This document shows, piece by piece, positions 45,067-54,828 of a stretch of 64,000 nt of DNA; the stretch's first letter is position 1; each line of letters begins with the position of its first letter. A program made the position numbers and the translations under genes. The notes under the pieces were generated by a model. That model saw only the letters and a list, made by a program, of their open reading frames with translations, ran no database searches and was not told the origin of the DNA. Source of the DNA: GCA-2718815 sp963578105 (GTDB lineage Bacteria; Planctomycetota; Planctomycetia; Pirellulales; Pirellulaceae); NCBI GenBank assembly GCA_963578105.1, contig CAUZBP010000015.1, positions 10,508 to 74,507 of the forward strand. The letters are read 5' to 3'.

Positions 45067-45872
45067 CTTTGTACCTGTTTCACTTGAGGATCGCTGTTGA
45101 ACCGATGAAACATTACCAAACCCAATACGGGTAGGAGGGCCAGGATGATCAACAGTAAAATGATAACAATCGTCATTGAACGTGTCGAACGGCGTTCGAC
45201 ACGGGAAATTTCCCTGCGCGCTGTGATGATTGGCGAGTTGTCGAACTTCTCTGAGACTTTTCCGGGAGTTACCCATGGAGTTTCGCTCAGATGAAGCGGA
45301 GAACTGGGATTTTCTGGAGAAATGTCTCGGCCGATCGCTGGAAATAGCAACACTGCTTTTTTCCAGTCTTTCCAACCTTGTCTCCAAACCAACGCCTCAG
45401 GTCCCACGCGACCTTCTGCCAACCACTCGCGCATGACTCGGGCATCGGCGGGACCGAATTGGCCCCCTGAAACTGGGCGCACATACCAGACTGCACCGGG
45501 GTGTTCGTCAAGGGGATCACTGGCCACATCCACTGTCTCCGGACGATCCGATAACAGATGGGGGGTGTCCGTTGTTCCAACACTTGTGGCATCCTGTTCG
45601 TCAGCCGACGGAAAATTGGTACCGAGTATTTTTGACGTGAGGTCGGGTTCTAGCTTGATTGCGTTTTCCGTGACAGAGGACTGCAAAGTGGAGTGAGACC
45701 CGGGGGACTGGACTTCAGTCACTCGTTGAGCTGGCAGCGACGGTTCCGTTTGCTCAGTTTCAGCTGGAATCCGAACTTTCTGACCACAATGCGGGCAGAT
45801 TCCCAGCTTTCCTCCTAAAAAGGATTTCACATGAAGTTTGTGGCCGTTTGGACAGAAAAACTTGATTCCCAT
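44928..45872 (-). CDS. GYF_2 domain membrane protein
   Basis: A 314-residue protein with an N-terminal zinc-ribbon-like segment (FFCPNGHKLH, CPHCGQKV; two CxxC-type pairs), a low-complexity linker, a GYF_2 domain around 128-180 (AVWYVRPVSGGQFGPADAR, then WLAEGRVGPEALVWRQGWKDWKKA) and one membrane helix near 232-256. The final 60 residues after the helix are Ser/Gln/Trp-rich and lie in the 139-bp overlap with the next gene, so the natural end may be earlier and the present end could reflect a frameshift. GAAAG precedes the ATG. Confidence 0.72.
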   Translation of the reverse strand: MGIKFFCPNGHKLHVKSFLGGKLGICPHCGQKVRIPAETEQTEPSLPAQRVTEVQSPGSHSTLQSSVTENAIKLEPDLTSKILGTNFPSADEQDATSVGTTDTPHLLSDRPETVDVASDPLDEHPGAVWYVRPVSGGQFGPADARVMREWLAEGRVGPEALVWRQGWKDWKKAVLLFPAIGRDISPENPSSPLHLSETPWVTPGKVSEKFDNSPIITARREISRVERRSTRSMTIVIILLLIILALLPVLGLVMFHRFNSDPQVKQVQRCGQVLSGVNFSCSLSWEQFSMSPLTRQERPAKNWSPSPWLTTVFK

Positions 45873-46195
45873 CTTTCAACTGACGAAGGACTTGAGACCA
45901 TCTGTAGGGAGGGAGGGTTTTGGAAAAATCACTACCCCTTTCACCAGGAAAGGGAGATTTGGGGAAAACTTTCTCAGTCGTTTTAGTCAATTCGTATTAT
46001 ACTCTTCTTAAAACCTGAGGAAATGCTGGTTGTAACCCGCAATATCTACAACCTGGCTCCAATTCTGACGGCGAGACTCGCTTGTTTTTGGAATCCTCCT
46101 TATAAACGGCTTCGAAAGTTTCAAAAATTAAGGTATTTTAAAGTAGAAGTGTTCTCACTGGTGAGTTGCTGGCTAAGTTCTCGAAAGGGCTAGGA

Positions 46196-46834
46196 ATGGC
46201 AAAATCAGATCAAGAGTTGGAACGAGAAGACCCAATTGAGATTGCCATTGTAGGCGATTTGACGGAGCACGAAGCTGAATTGACACAGCAACTGCTCGCA
46301 GTGCCTCGGGGTGGTGAATGTACTCTTTTTTTCGATTCACCGGGCGGCAGTCCCTACTGCGCCATGTCGCTGATGTCTCTGATTTTGCTCCGTAATCTGA
46401 AGGCAACCGGATTCGTGACGGGTGAGTGTTCGTCGGCCACTCTGTGGGTCTTTGCCTCCTGCTATAAACGTTTTGTCACTCCGTTCAGTGTGCTCCTGTT
46501 TCATCCCATGAAGTGGCAGAGCGAAGAACACATTGGACTCTCCGAGGCCGCCGAGTGGGCTCGCCATTTTGGTCACTTGGAGACGGAGATGGATTTTATG
46601 TTGGCAGAGCTTTTGCAAGTTGACATGCAACGCATCAGCAGTTGGATTACCCCGGGCCGTTACGTGTCTGGTCGAGAATTTGCCGAGGCAGGATTTGCAA
46701 ATTTGATCAAGTTTCAGGAACTTCCTTCTTTCAGCGTCTCGAAAGATCACTCTGCCGACAACAAGCCTGTCGCGGAGAAGGCTGGCGACAACGGCAACGG
46801 CGCTCAGACCGTTGTCAAGCGGGTGAAGTCGTGA
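46196..46834 (+). CDS. ClpP-like serine protease
   Basis: About 212 residues from ATG 46196, with AAAGGG seven bases upstream; a TTG at 46166 is less likely. The ClpP fold is visible: IVGDLTE opening, FFDSPGGSPYCAMSLMSLI, the catalytic serine in GECSSATLW (Ser79 or Ser80) and histidine in LLFHPM at 103, a spacing close to ClpP's. The Ser environment differs from the GxASMG of housekeeping ClpP, so this is a planctomycete paralogue whose oligomer partner is unknown. There is no signal peptide. Confidence 0.8.
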   Translation: MAKSDQELEREDPIEIAIVGDLTEHEAELTQQLLAVPRGGECTLFFDSPGGSPYCAMSLMSLILLRNLKATGFVTGECSSATLWVFASCYKRFVTPFSVLLFHPMKWQSEEHIGLSEAAEWARHFGHLETEMDFMLAELLQVDMQRISSWITPGRYVSGREFAEAGFANLIKFQELPSFSVSKDHSADNKPVAEKAGDNGNGAQTVVKRVKS

Positions 46835-47014
46835 AGGAATTACGGGTCACGACTTGCTACAAACGATCCGCAATCCTGCGATAGCGACTAGATCAGCTGA
46901 CGACTTGTGGGTGATGTCGTTTTCTTCGCAGAGAGTAACCGTTCGTTCTATTTTGGTTCGAAGTGTATTGAACGGTTATTTCAGTGGACTTCCTCGTTCG
47001 AAAAGTTCAGACGG

Positions 47015-48007
47015 TTACCGGTATCCTTCGTGGCACTGGGAGCAAACTTTGCTTATTTCGCCAGCCGCTTTGCGTGCTGCCGGGTAATTGTCCAGCTTCA
47101 CTGCCCGGATGACTTCCAGAGCGTTAGCTTCGAGCGTCTTGCAGTAGTTTGAGTAGTCCTCATCATCCCAATACTCAAAACCTTCTTGTCGGATAACGTA
47201 GGCAATGGCAGCAACGAGTTCGGCCTCGTGGATCAGATTTTCCGATTGTTTCTTAAACTCAATTTTATTGGCTGTGCCTTCCGTAATCGATTTGTGATGT
47301 GCCTGTTCCATTCGTTGCATCATGAGAGGACGATCACAAACTCGATCCCAGCCTGATCGATCCCTGGAGGGTTGATTGGAGAATGATCCACCACTCACCA
47401 GATCGTTTAAATCGATTTTTCGCAGCTTGGCTTCATTGTAGGCCTGGATGGTACCCACCTTGGAATTAAAACCGGCCCGCGCGAAGCTGTCCCTGGCTGC
47501 AGCGGCCTGATTTTTCCATCGCACCTCACCGTCGTATTCGGCAATGATGGCAAACAGCAAAGCTAACATCGAGAAGTGTTGACGCCCTTCCTTAAAGCCA
47601 CCGCTCTGGTATCTGCCTGGCGTGGTAATGCCCGGGTCGACGGCAAACTTGATTCTTTTCACCTCGTCTTCGAGTGTGGCCGCTGATATCAGCCGGGACC
47701 AGGCGTAGCCGGCTTCTGCAGGTTCGGTTTTGTCCGGCGACTGCGTTTGGACACCGGGGCGTCCAGAAGAAGAGGATAAGAGATTGGCAGGCCTCTTTCC
47801 CTCGAGAGCTTCAACCAGGGCGTTGCCAAAGAACACCGGGGACGGGCTGGTTTTCTGTAAGTTTGGGGGCTTGGCTCGACGAAGGGGGGCCGGTGCCGCG
47901 TTCTGTGCCCCCGACCAGCAAATCCGATGGTTTGTAAAAAAGAAGAGCAAGAAAAGACTGATTTGAAACAGGCTTCTCAGGGACCGCTGCTGCATGATAG
48001 GGGCCAT
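47015..48007 (-). CDS. exported c-type cytochrome-like protein
   Basis: A 330-residue protein with an N-terminal signal (LRSLFQISLFLLFFF), a Pro/Ser linker to about 90, and a four-helix-type region ending in the haem c motif CSQCH near residue 324-328, the arrangement of cytochrome c'-like proteins with the haem site in the last helix. No second CxxCH is present. The expected location is the periplasm; partner and redox role are unknown. It is divergent from the apbE gene, whose product flavinylates exported proteins. Confidence 0.8.
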   Translation of the reverse strand: MAPIMQQRSLRSLFQISLFLLFFFTNHRICWSGAQNAAPAPLRRAKPPNLQKTSPSPVFFGNALVEALEGKRPANLLSSSSGRPGVQTQSPDKTEPAEAGYAWSRLISAATLEDEVKRIKFAVDPGITTPGRYQSGGFKEGRQHFSMLALLFAIIAEYDGEVRWKNQAAAARDSFARAGFNSKVGTIQAYNEAKLRKIDLNDLVSGGSFSNQPSRDRSGWDRVCDRPLMMQRMEQAHHKSITEGTANKIEFKKQSENLIHEAELVAAIAYVIRQEGFEYWDDEDYSNYCKTLEANALEVIRAVKLDNYPAARKAAGEISKVCSQCHEGYR

Positions 48008-48149
48008 ATTTTGTGTTCTCCGGAGGGAGTGAACACAGCGGAAATGAGACGGACGAAGGGGTCGAAAGAGGTACGCAGTTTCAGGTTATCACGACTCGGC
48101 CCCTGCGGGCAATACACGAGGCCGGTGGGCAACGGCTATAATAGTGTGA

Positions 48150-49283
48150 ATGAGCACTCCGAAAAAATCGCGTCGTGGCTTCCTGGCCAATACGCTTGGT
48201 CAAGGTCGAGGCCGGATTGACGAGTCTTCCGCCACGAATTCTCCGGCAACTGGTTTGGGGGCGACGATCCCGGAGCAACAGGTGGAACGCACATGCCTGC
48301 TGCAGATTGATCGCCGGGCGATGGCCTGTCAATTCGCGATACTTCTCAATGACGGGCAGTACACCAACGGTGCCGAAAGTGCTTTTCAGGCCCTGGACCT
48401 GGTGGACAGGCTCGAGGATCAGATGTCGGTCTACCGCGAGTCGAGCGAAATCAGCCAACTCAACCACATGGCCGGCCGGCAACCTGTTGTGGTGGAATTT
48501 CGCTTGTTTGAATTACTCCAATTGGCGATGGAAATTTATTCCGCGAGTGGCGGGGCATTTGACATTACCTCAGCACCTCTCTCCAGATTATGGGGATTCT
48601 CCCGGCGACAGGGCGAGCTGCCGCCAGAGGGCGACATCGAGGCTGTTTTGGAGAACGTGGGAGGCCATTTACTTGAACTTAACCAGAAAAACCGGACGAT
48701 TGCCTTTTCGCGGTCCGCAACTGAGATCAATTTGGGCGGGATTGGTAAAGGCTTCGCTTTGGACCGTTGCCTGGAGTTACTGAGGGCCGAGGGTATCGAA
48801 CACGTTTTGATGCACGGGGGTAAAAGCAGCGTCATGGCACAGGGAGACCGCTGGACGGCGGAACAACTGCCTGGCTGGAAAGTGGGTGTGCGCCATCCGT
48901 TGCGTGCCGATGCCCGTTTGCTGGAGATTCAACTGCATGATCAGGCGTTAAGCACTTCGGGGGCTGCCACACAATCGTTTCACTATCAAGGAAAACGTTA
49001 CGGGCACATTTTGGACCCTCGAAACGGCTACCCATCTGCCGGCGTCTATTCGGCAACAGTGGTTGCCGACAGCGCCGCGGTTGCCGACGCTTTGTCGACC
49101 GCTTTCTACGTATTAGGGCACGAAAAAAGCATGGAATATTGTTCCCAGCAGGAAAATATGGCGACAGCGATTGTTGTTCCGGGACAGCATTCGGGATGGA
49201 TTGACATTCACACTTACGGGTTTTGCGAGGAAGATATCAAGATTGTTCAGGACCAATCTTGTCACTTCATTCGTCACGACTGA
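48150..49283 (+). CDS. apbE: FAD:protein FMN transferase (ApbE)
   Basis: A 377-residue ApbE that attaches FMN to Thr in exported flavoproteins such as Nqr/Rnf subunits. Landmarks: MACQFAILLN near 54, LEDQMSVYRESSEISQLN, INLGGIGKGFALD (FAD/Mg binding) and the C-terminal ALSTSGAATQSF and GHILDPRNGYP. The N-terminus is KSRRGFLANTLG, a twin-arginine motif without a clear hydrophobic region. ApbE is usually exported; here export by Tat is only suggested. The divergent neighbour is a c-type cytochrome. Confidence 0.92.
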   Translation: MSTPKKSRRGFLANTLGQGRGRIDESSATNSPATGLGATIPEQQVERTCLLQIDRRAMACQFAILLNDGQYTNGAESAFQALDLVDRLEDQMSVYRESSEISQLNHMAGRQPVVVEFRLFELLQLAMEIYSASGGAFDITSAPLSRLWGFSRRQGELPPEGDIEAVLENVGGHLLELNQKNRTIAFSRSATEINLGGIGKGFALDRCLELLRAEGIEHVLMHGGKSSVMAQGDRWTAEQLPGWKVGVRHPLRADARLLEIQLHDQALSTSGAATQSFHYQGKRYGHILDPRNGYPSAGVYSATVVADSAAVADALSTAFYVLGHEKSMEYCSQQENMATAIVVPGQHSGWIDIHTYGFCEEDIKIVQDQSCHFIRHD

Positions 49284-49340
49284 GAATAGGTCGAAGTCCA
49301 CGGAGAAAAACGCGACCTGCGGGTTCAGAAAGGGTGAAAG

Positions 49341-49586
49341 TTGAAGAAGACCGTTGATTTGTTGTTTGAAGAAACCGGATTGGCTATCGAGGATGTTGCG
49401 GAACGCGCGAACATGTAACCCGCCCGAGTCGAAACGATTGCTTTGGGACGCTGGACACCAAGCTCTGCGGAAAGGCAAAAAGTAGCCCAGGTTTTCGGAG
49501 TGTCGGCTGACGAGGTGGCCTGGGGACACACGATGGACCCTCGCAATATTCGTTATCACCGTTATGGAATGAAGGAAGAATTTTGA
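49341..49586 (+). pseudogene. broken helix-turn-helix gene (in-frame TAA)
   Basis: From TTG 49341 (GAAAGGGTGAAAG just upstream) the frame reads a DNA-binding fold: LLFEETGLAIEDVAERANM, then TAA at 49416-49418, then PARVETIALGRWTPSSAERQ, VAQVFGVSADEVAWGH and MDPRNIRYHRYGMKEEF. The two halves together form one complete XRE-type HTH protein of about 81 codons, so a single point change has split it. It is immediately downstream of apbE on the same strand. Confidence 0.75.
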
Positions 49587-49905
49587 ATTCCGTCTCGGAC
49601 TGACTGGCAGTTGAATTGCGCGTGTTCAGAGAACCAGGGAACCGTTCTGAAATGGGTGGTCTACTTAGTCACGGTTGTGGAGTATTTGAACGCAACCGAT
49701 TCGGGACTCAATGCGCGCAACGTTCCGATCGCGAGTTCATCGAACTGAGCTGCTTCGGCACGACGAAAAGAGCACATGATCGTGAACCGGCTGTCAGTTT
49801 AAAGTCACAACGACTTTAATGAGCGATGGCAGTCCCGTCGACCGACCTCTCATAGCGAAAATTCGGGCACATATCTCTACATATGTTTGAAAGACGGCAA
49901 GAAAA
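49587..49905. other. 319-bp spacer
   Basis: No gene is recognised between the HTH remnant and the terminator hairpin. Short frames on both strands look random. Confidence 0.5.
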
Positions 49906-49939
49906 AAAACGGCCTCCGACGAACGTCGAAGGCCGTTTT
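49906..49939 (-). terminator. intrinsic terminator of the Cys-rich repeat gene
   Basis: AAAACGGCCT pairs with AGGCCGTTTT around an inner CGAC/GTCG stem with one mismatch. On the minus strand the hairpin is followed by a run of T, 68 bases downstream of the Cys-rich gene's stop. Confidence 0.85.
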
Positions 49940-50007
49940 GAGTTCACTTAACATGGGCCGTTTCAGAGACAGGACGGCGTCGATGTCAGGCGATTTAATA
50001 GTCGCGA

Positions 50008-50379
50008 CTAGAGCCCACAAGAAGGCTCGCAACCACAGGAAGGTTCAGCATCGCAGCACACTGCACAATCGCAAATGGAAGGCAGGCAGGACAGCAAATC
50101 TCGAATCTTGCTGAGCAAACCACAACCACAGGCAATCTCGCAACCACAACTGGGCTCACAACCACAACTGGGCTCACAACCACAAGTAGGTTCGGGAGCG
50201 GCACAGGTGGGTTCGGGAGCGGGGCAACCGCAGGACGGTTCACAACCGCAAGACACCTCACAACAACCAGTCACGTGGCTCAACAGGCCACCAAACAGAC
50301 CGCCAGCATTCGCGGCGGGAGCGCTCAGGCAAACCACGAAGGCTACCAGGAGCGCGGCAAAAGCGAATCGAGTCTTCAT
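50008..50379 (-). CDS. secreted Cys-rich repeat protein
   Basis: A 123-residue exported protein. The signal peptide is residues 1-25 (RFAFAALLVAFVVCLSAPAANA). The mature part is dominated by a CGCEPS/CGCEPT repeat plus CAAPEP units, with about 30 cysteines. Extreme cysteine and glutamate/proline content suggests metal binding or a cross-linked surface layer. No family is assigned. A minus-strand terminator lies downstream. The repetitive coding DNA is prone to length change. Confidence 0.78.
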   Translation of the reverse strand: MKTRFAFAALLVAFVVCLSAPAANAGGLFGGLLSHVTGCCEVSCGCEPSCGCPAPEPTCAAPEPTCGCEPSCGCEPSCGCEIACGCGLLSKIRDLLSCLPSICDCAVCCDAEPSCGCEPSCGL

Positions 50380-50915
50380 AAGGAGGAACTCCTACAAAAT
50401 GGAAACAAATAGTGATACTTTGGGAGGTAAACACACGTCTTTACAAAGCTACCGTACTTTTTCGCCCCAGCGCTACTCAACAAACAACCGATTTGACATA
50501 GCGGGCATGAGACGATGAGTGCGTCAGCCTTACGAGGGGTATCGACCCTCATAGGCTCCTCAAATTAACTACACTAGGCCTTTTGCCAGCATTCTCACAC
50601 AATACGAAGTTGACGACAGCGGTTGATTGGCATCTGACGGTTGGACTCAACTGAAGCATGAGTCCCAATACCTGACCTGTATGGATTTTTGTTTTAAAAG
50701 TGTTGTGAGTTTGACGGCTGTAGGGATGACACGGTGGAACTTGTTCGCCAGGCCCAGATGGTGTGCTGTTCCAGCCCATCACCGCTGACTAAACTTTTTC
50801 CTTGAACCGGCAGATGGACAGCTTCCGCCACGGGAAGCATGACGAATGGGACACCAATGATCTGGTGGCCGATGGTCTCGGTTCATCCGACCCCGTTTAA
50901 AATGAGACGCTGACG
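50380..50915. other. 536-bp divergent spacer
   Basis: No gene is recognised between the Cys-rich protein and pgk. It should contain both promoters, but no convincing consensus pair was seen. Confidence 0.45.
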
Positions 50916-52103
50916 ATGGCCAAACGAACAATCAAAAAAATTGATGTCACTGATAAAACCGTGCTGATGCGACTTGATCTGAACGTGCCCCTCGATGATG
51001 GGGGCAGCATCACTGACGATCGGCGGATACGGTTGGCGTTGCCGTCGGTTGAATCTGTACTCAGTCGTCAAGGACGGCTGATTCTTATGAGCCATCTTGG
51101 CCGCCCTCGAGGGGAAGCTGAAGATTCCAAATTCAGCTTGGAGCCCGTTGCTCAACGACTTGCGGAGTTGATCGCTCACCCGGTGCTTTTTGCCCGTGAC
51201 ATTGTGGGTCCAGACGCCCAAAGCAAGGTCCGGGAATTGGATACGGGCGGGATTCTTTTGCTGGAAAATTTGCGATTCCATCCCGGAGAACAAAAGGGGG
51301 ACAAAGTGTTTTCCCACGCGCTGGCTGCGATGGCGGATGTCTACTGCAACGACGCTTTCGGTACCTGCCACCGTGAAGATGCCTCGATGGTGGGAGTTCC
51401 ACAAGCCATGGGAGGCAAACCCAGGGTGGTTGGTTTACTGGTTGCCAAGGAGATTCAGTACCTGGCGGACGTTATTTCCGCTCCGCAACGTCCGTTCATG
51501 GCAATTCTGGGAGGTGCGAAGGTCTCAGACAAGATCAGCGTCATCAAGAATCTGCTGAAGATTTGTGACAAAGTTCTGATTGGCGGTGCGATGGCTTACA
51601 CGTTTGCGCTTGCCCGAGGCGGACAGGTTGGCCAGAGTCTGGTTGAACCTGACAAAGTGGACTTAGCGAAGGAACTCATCGACACTGGTGGAGAGCGTCT
51701 GGTTCTACCACTGGACACGCATTGCGGGGACGGCTTCAACTCAACGTGCAACAAACGCGTCGTGGATGCCGGGGAGATACCGGAAGGTTTTCAGGGACTC
51801 GACATCGGTCCTGCAACGGCAATGCACTACGCCACGTTACTGCAGGCTGGAAAGACGATTGTCTGGAACGGTCCGATGGGGGTGTTTGAAATTCCACCAT
51901 TTGATGCGGGAACGAAAACAATTGCTCAAGCCATTGCGAACGTTGATGCGGTGAGTATCATTGGGGGCGGTGACAGTGCGGCTGCGATCGACCAATTCGG
52001 ATTCACCGATCAGGTGACCCATGTGAGCACTGGTGGAGGTGCCAGTTTGGCCATGCTTGAGGGAAGGAGCTTTCCCGCTGTAGAATTACTTGACGACGCG
52101 TAA
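50916..52103 (+). CDS. pgk: phosphoglycerate kinase
   Basis: A 395-residue glycolytic enzyme, of normal length, moving phosphate between 1,3-bisphosphoglycerate and ADP. Signatures: LMRLDLNVPLDD near 18-30, MSHLGRPRG, LLENLRFHPGE, NDAFGTCHR, LGGAKVSDKI, and the C-terminal nucleotide loop WNGPMGVFE with SIIGGGDSAAAI and THVSTGGGASL. Its final 18 bases overlap the tail of the convergent lipoprotein gene. Confidence 0.98.
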   Translation: MAKRTIKKIDVTDKTVLMRLDLNVPLDDGGSITDDRRIRLALPSVESVLSRQGRLILMSHLGRPRGEAEDSKFSLEPVAQRLAELIAHPVLFARDIVGPDAQSKVRELDTGGILLLENLRFHPGEQKGDKVFSHALAAMADVYCNDAFGTCHREDASMVGVPQAMGGKPRVVGLLVAKEIQYLADVISAPQRPFMAILGGAKVSDKISVIKNLLKICDKVLIGGAMAYTFALARGGQVGQSLVEPDKVDLAKELIDTGGERLVLPLDTHCGDGFNSTCNKRVVDAGEIPEGFQGLDIGPATAMHYATLLQAGKTIVWNGPMGVFEIPPFDAGTKTIAQAIANVDAVSIIGGGDSAAAIDQFGFTDQVTHVSTGGGASLAMLEGRSFPAVELLDDA

Positions 52104-54476
52104 AGCCTGAAGGTCTTTGCGGAAATTCAATTTCCATGCAGAGACTCCGGTTGCCGTTGATACCAGGAGTACCATGCTGTTGTTCCAGGAAGTCAATTCC
52201 AGTCCGCGCAGTGCCATCCCGAATTGAAAACTGTCCCGGAAAGTTCCGTCTTCGGATACAAACCATATCGATCCGTCAGCTCCAGGAATGATCCACCACG
52301 GCTGCTTCCCTAACAAAGAAGCTGTTGTCGAACGGACGGGTTGAATAGGGCCTTGGTGCATTCCTGCCGGTAAACGAATCCTCCACCTTTCTTGCAGATT
52401 ACTATCCATGCCAATGGCGATGTGGTCTGCTTCCAAGTCATAAGCCAGGCCGCAATACGATGGCGGCTTTCTGTGTAGATTCTCGTGGGCGGCAAGATGA
52501 TAGATCGCTTCCCCCGGGGTCTGCAGTTCGAGTTCCGGGCGACCGTCAAACCGGATGGGCAACACCCTGCCTTGATGATCGGTGACCAACAATCGGTTTG
52601 CCTCCGTAGCGGGTGCTCTGTGGACGGCCAGAGATAGTACTGAATGGGCTGCCCGGCTGCGCCACAATAGTGTTCCCTCGAGCGATACAGCATGCACACC
52701 TACGGTCCCCCAAAACCCCACGCACATTTCGGGGCGTTGGTCGCCATCCAAGTCGACCAATTCTAAATCCTGAATTCCGTCATGCTGCTGGTCGGTTTCA
52801 GGATACGTCAAAGTTATTTTCCAGTTTTCATCGAAGACAAATGCTTTGGTCCCCGAGGGCATGCTTCCGGCATAGATCTGCCTTCCGTCAGCGAGTCGAG
52901 AAAAATCGAGGTAAGTGATTCCTCCATTCGGTGGCAGTTGCAATTCGTGCCGTGCGACAAGCGTTCCGCTCTTGTCAAGTTCGACCACGCATCTCGGTCC
53001 ATCGTGGAGCAAGACAGTTGACGGCGACCGTCCGTTAAAAAAATAGACATTACCAGCAGATGCCACCTCGTTATATTCCCATAACGGTGTCAAGCTGAAG
53101 TGTCGGGGCGGGGCCCTGGTTTGGATGGTTGCCTGTGGAATGTTGTGCGTTGGCTGGGCAACATCGCCCGCGGCAATCAGAAGTTGTTGACGGTAATTGC
53201 GAGTTTCCTCAATGTATTTCCCGACAATTTCCTGCGCCAGATCAGCGCCTTGCAGCAAACGGTCCACGATGCCTGGTAGTTGAGAGGAAAAGTCCGGATT
53301 TATTCCGATTTCAAATAGCTGAACGTGGCCCCGCGGATCCAAAACAACCGTGGTAGGTGCAACCGGAATCTTGAAGATGCTTTTGCCATGAGCCTGAGTA
53401 TCGCGCAATACGGGTACCCGCACTCTCCAGTCTGTCAGTAAAGATTCAAGCTGCTCGTCAGTGATATTGTCTCCTTCGGCCCACACTCCAAAAAAGGTTA
53501 TTTGCGTTTCGGATTGAAATTGTGCACGCAAGTCACTGAGCTGTCGCATCGCTTGTTGGGAACTGGAATGATCGTTAAACCAAATCAGGACCACATATTG
53601 GCCAGCGAATGTCCCGGGAGTAACCGAAGCATCATTTGCATCCAAGAGTTTAAATTGGCCGGGACTCTTGCCCAACAGCGAGGTCGGTAAGGGTTGTGGG
53701 GGTACAACAAAATAGCGCACGGTTTTCACCTCGTCCGGTGAGCGGATCAAAAAGTCATCCGCCGTCAGAGGCGCGTCAAGTCGAGCACCCTCCAGAACCG
53801 ACACGATGGCGATACCGTTTTGCGAAGGATGCTCGAATTGTCGCAAGACGTGCGTTTTTGCATCGATCCAGAAAACGACATTTCCACCCTCGGCAGATAC
53901 CTGGATGCCATGACACAGGTGACCGTCTATTTCCTGGTTACCCCGGTAGGTGCGCTCAACAGCTTCATCAAAGATTTCCGGTAAAGGATGTTCGTTCAGT
54001 AAAAGACGCAACTGAATCGGTATCCCGCCTGCACTTCCCTCCAGTTGCTTCCAAATAAAAGGATCAAAATGAAGGGACTCAAGAAGCAACCGGTCGGGGG
54101 CTGGGATGTCCACCATTTGCGAAGCCAGTTCGGGAGACGATGGATCGTTGTACCTGGCCTTCATTCGGCTGCCGTCGCTTGAAATTGCCATTTGATAAGC
54201 ACGCATTTTCAGGCGGTTGGGCCGCTGGAACCGGGTCGAGAACGGAGCGGTATCATGCATCAGCTGTCCATTCTGCAAAACCGATAATTTGATGTGGCCT
54301 CGGTCCTGGTAGGAGGACGCCTGGCGATAAGCACGTATCATGCTCCGCAGGATCTCGTCAGGATGAATGGCAGGAGATTCTGTCAGCAGTTGTTGTTGGC
54401 ATCCTGCAGCCAGGCTGAACAAGACAAGCGAAAGCACCATCAGACAACGAATCGACTTGCTGCAATTGTCGTCCAT
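52086..54476 (-). CDS. redoxin-like lipoprotein with C-terminal propeller
   Basis: A 796-residue exported protein. A lipoprotein signal ends in the lipobox LAAGC (near 25). Residues about 40-240 resemble a LolA/DUF2092-type lipid-binding region, followed by a thioredoxin-fold part (GQFKLLDANDASVTPGTFAGQYVVLIWF, near 275-400) in which the CxxC is missing, so redox activity is doubtful. The final 370 residues form FG-GAP-type blades (LELVDLDGDQRPEMCVGFWG). A scaffold or sensing role on the outer membrane is inferred. It overlaps pgk tail-to-tail. Confidence 0.78.
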   Translation of the reverse strand: MDDNCSKSIRCLMVLSLVLFSLAAGCQQQLLTESPAIHPDEILRSMIRAYRQASSYQDRGHIKLSVLQNGQLMHDTAPFSTRFQRPNRLKMRAYQMAISSDGSRMKARYNDPSSPELASQMVDIPAPDRLLLESLHFDPFIWKQLEGSAGGIPIQLRLLLNEHPLPEIFDEAVERTYRGNQEIDGHLCHGIQVSAEGGNVVFWIDAKTHVLRQFEHPSQNGIAIVSVLEGARLDAPLTADDFLIRSPDEVKTVRYFVVPPQPLPTSLLGKSPGQFKLLDANDASVTPGTFAGQYVVLIWFNDHSSSQQAMRQLSDLRAQFQSETQITFFGVWAEGDNITDEQLESLLTDWRVRVPVLRDTQAHGKSIFKIPVAPTTVVLDPRGHVQLFEIGINPDFSSQLPGIVDRLLQGADLAQEIVGKYIEETRNYRQQLLIAAGDVAQPTHNIPQATIQTRAPPRHFSLTPLWEYNEVASAGNVYFFNGRSPSTVLLHDGPRCVVELDKSGTLVARHELQLPPNGGITYLDFSRLADGRQIYAGSMPSGTKAFVFDENWKITLTYPETDQQHDGIQDLELVDLDGDQRPEMCVGFWGTVGVHAVSLEGTLLWRSRAAHSVLSLAVHRAPATEANRLLVTDHQGRVLPIRFDGRPELELQTPGEAIYHLAAHENLHRKPPSYCGLAYDLEADHIAIGMDSNLQERWRIRLPAGMHQGPIQPVRSTTASLLGKQPWWIIPGADGSIWFVSEDGTFRDSFQFGMALRGLELTSWNNSMVLLVSTATGVSAWKLNFRKDLQALRVVK

Positions 54477-54828
54477 GTTTGTTCAGATAACCTCACGCTG
54501 ACCTGACGCGGCAGCCGCGTTCAAGCAGCGACTTCTCCGGACCACCTACGGGCCTTGGGGAAGCCACGTCGGCCCGTTCCCGGAATTGCCGCTCGACAAG
54601 GTTGTGTTCCCTGCCCGCCGCCACGAGAGGTTGGTTTTTACTGCCAGGTGATTTGTAAAATCGGTTTGGAAGTTGATTTTACGACGGGGCGATTATGGCG
54701 CAACTGGCTGCTCCACGTAAAGCTCGACTTCTTGACTTGGAACAAGACCGACCGGGTGATAGGATCGGTTGAAGTATTCAAGTGTCTTAGAAATTGTCGA
54801 GACGGCCCAAGCAAGGCGGTTGCACACC

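Noticed and set aside
22236..49418. Genetic code change explaining in-frame stops.
   Set aside because: The three interruptions are TAG, TGA and TAA, and all three codons end intact housekeeping genes here, so no single reassignment can explain them.
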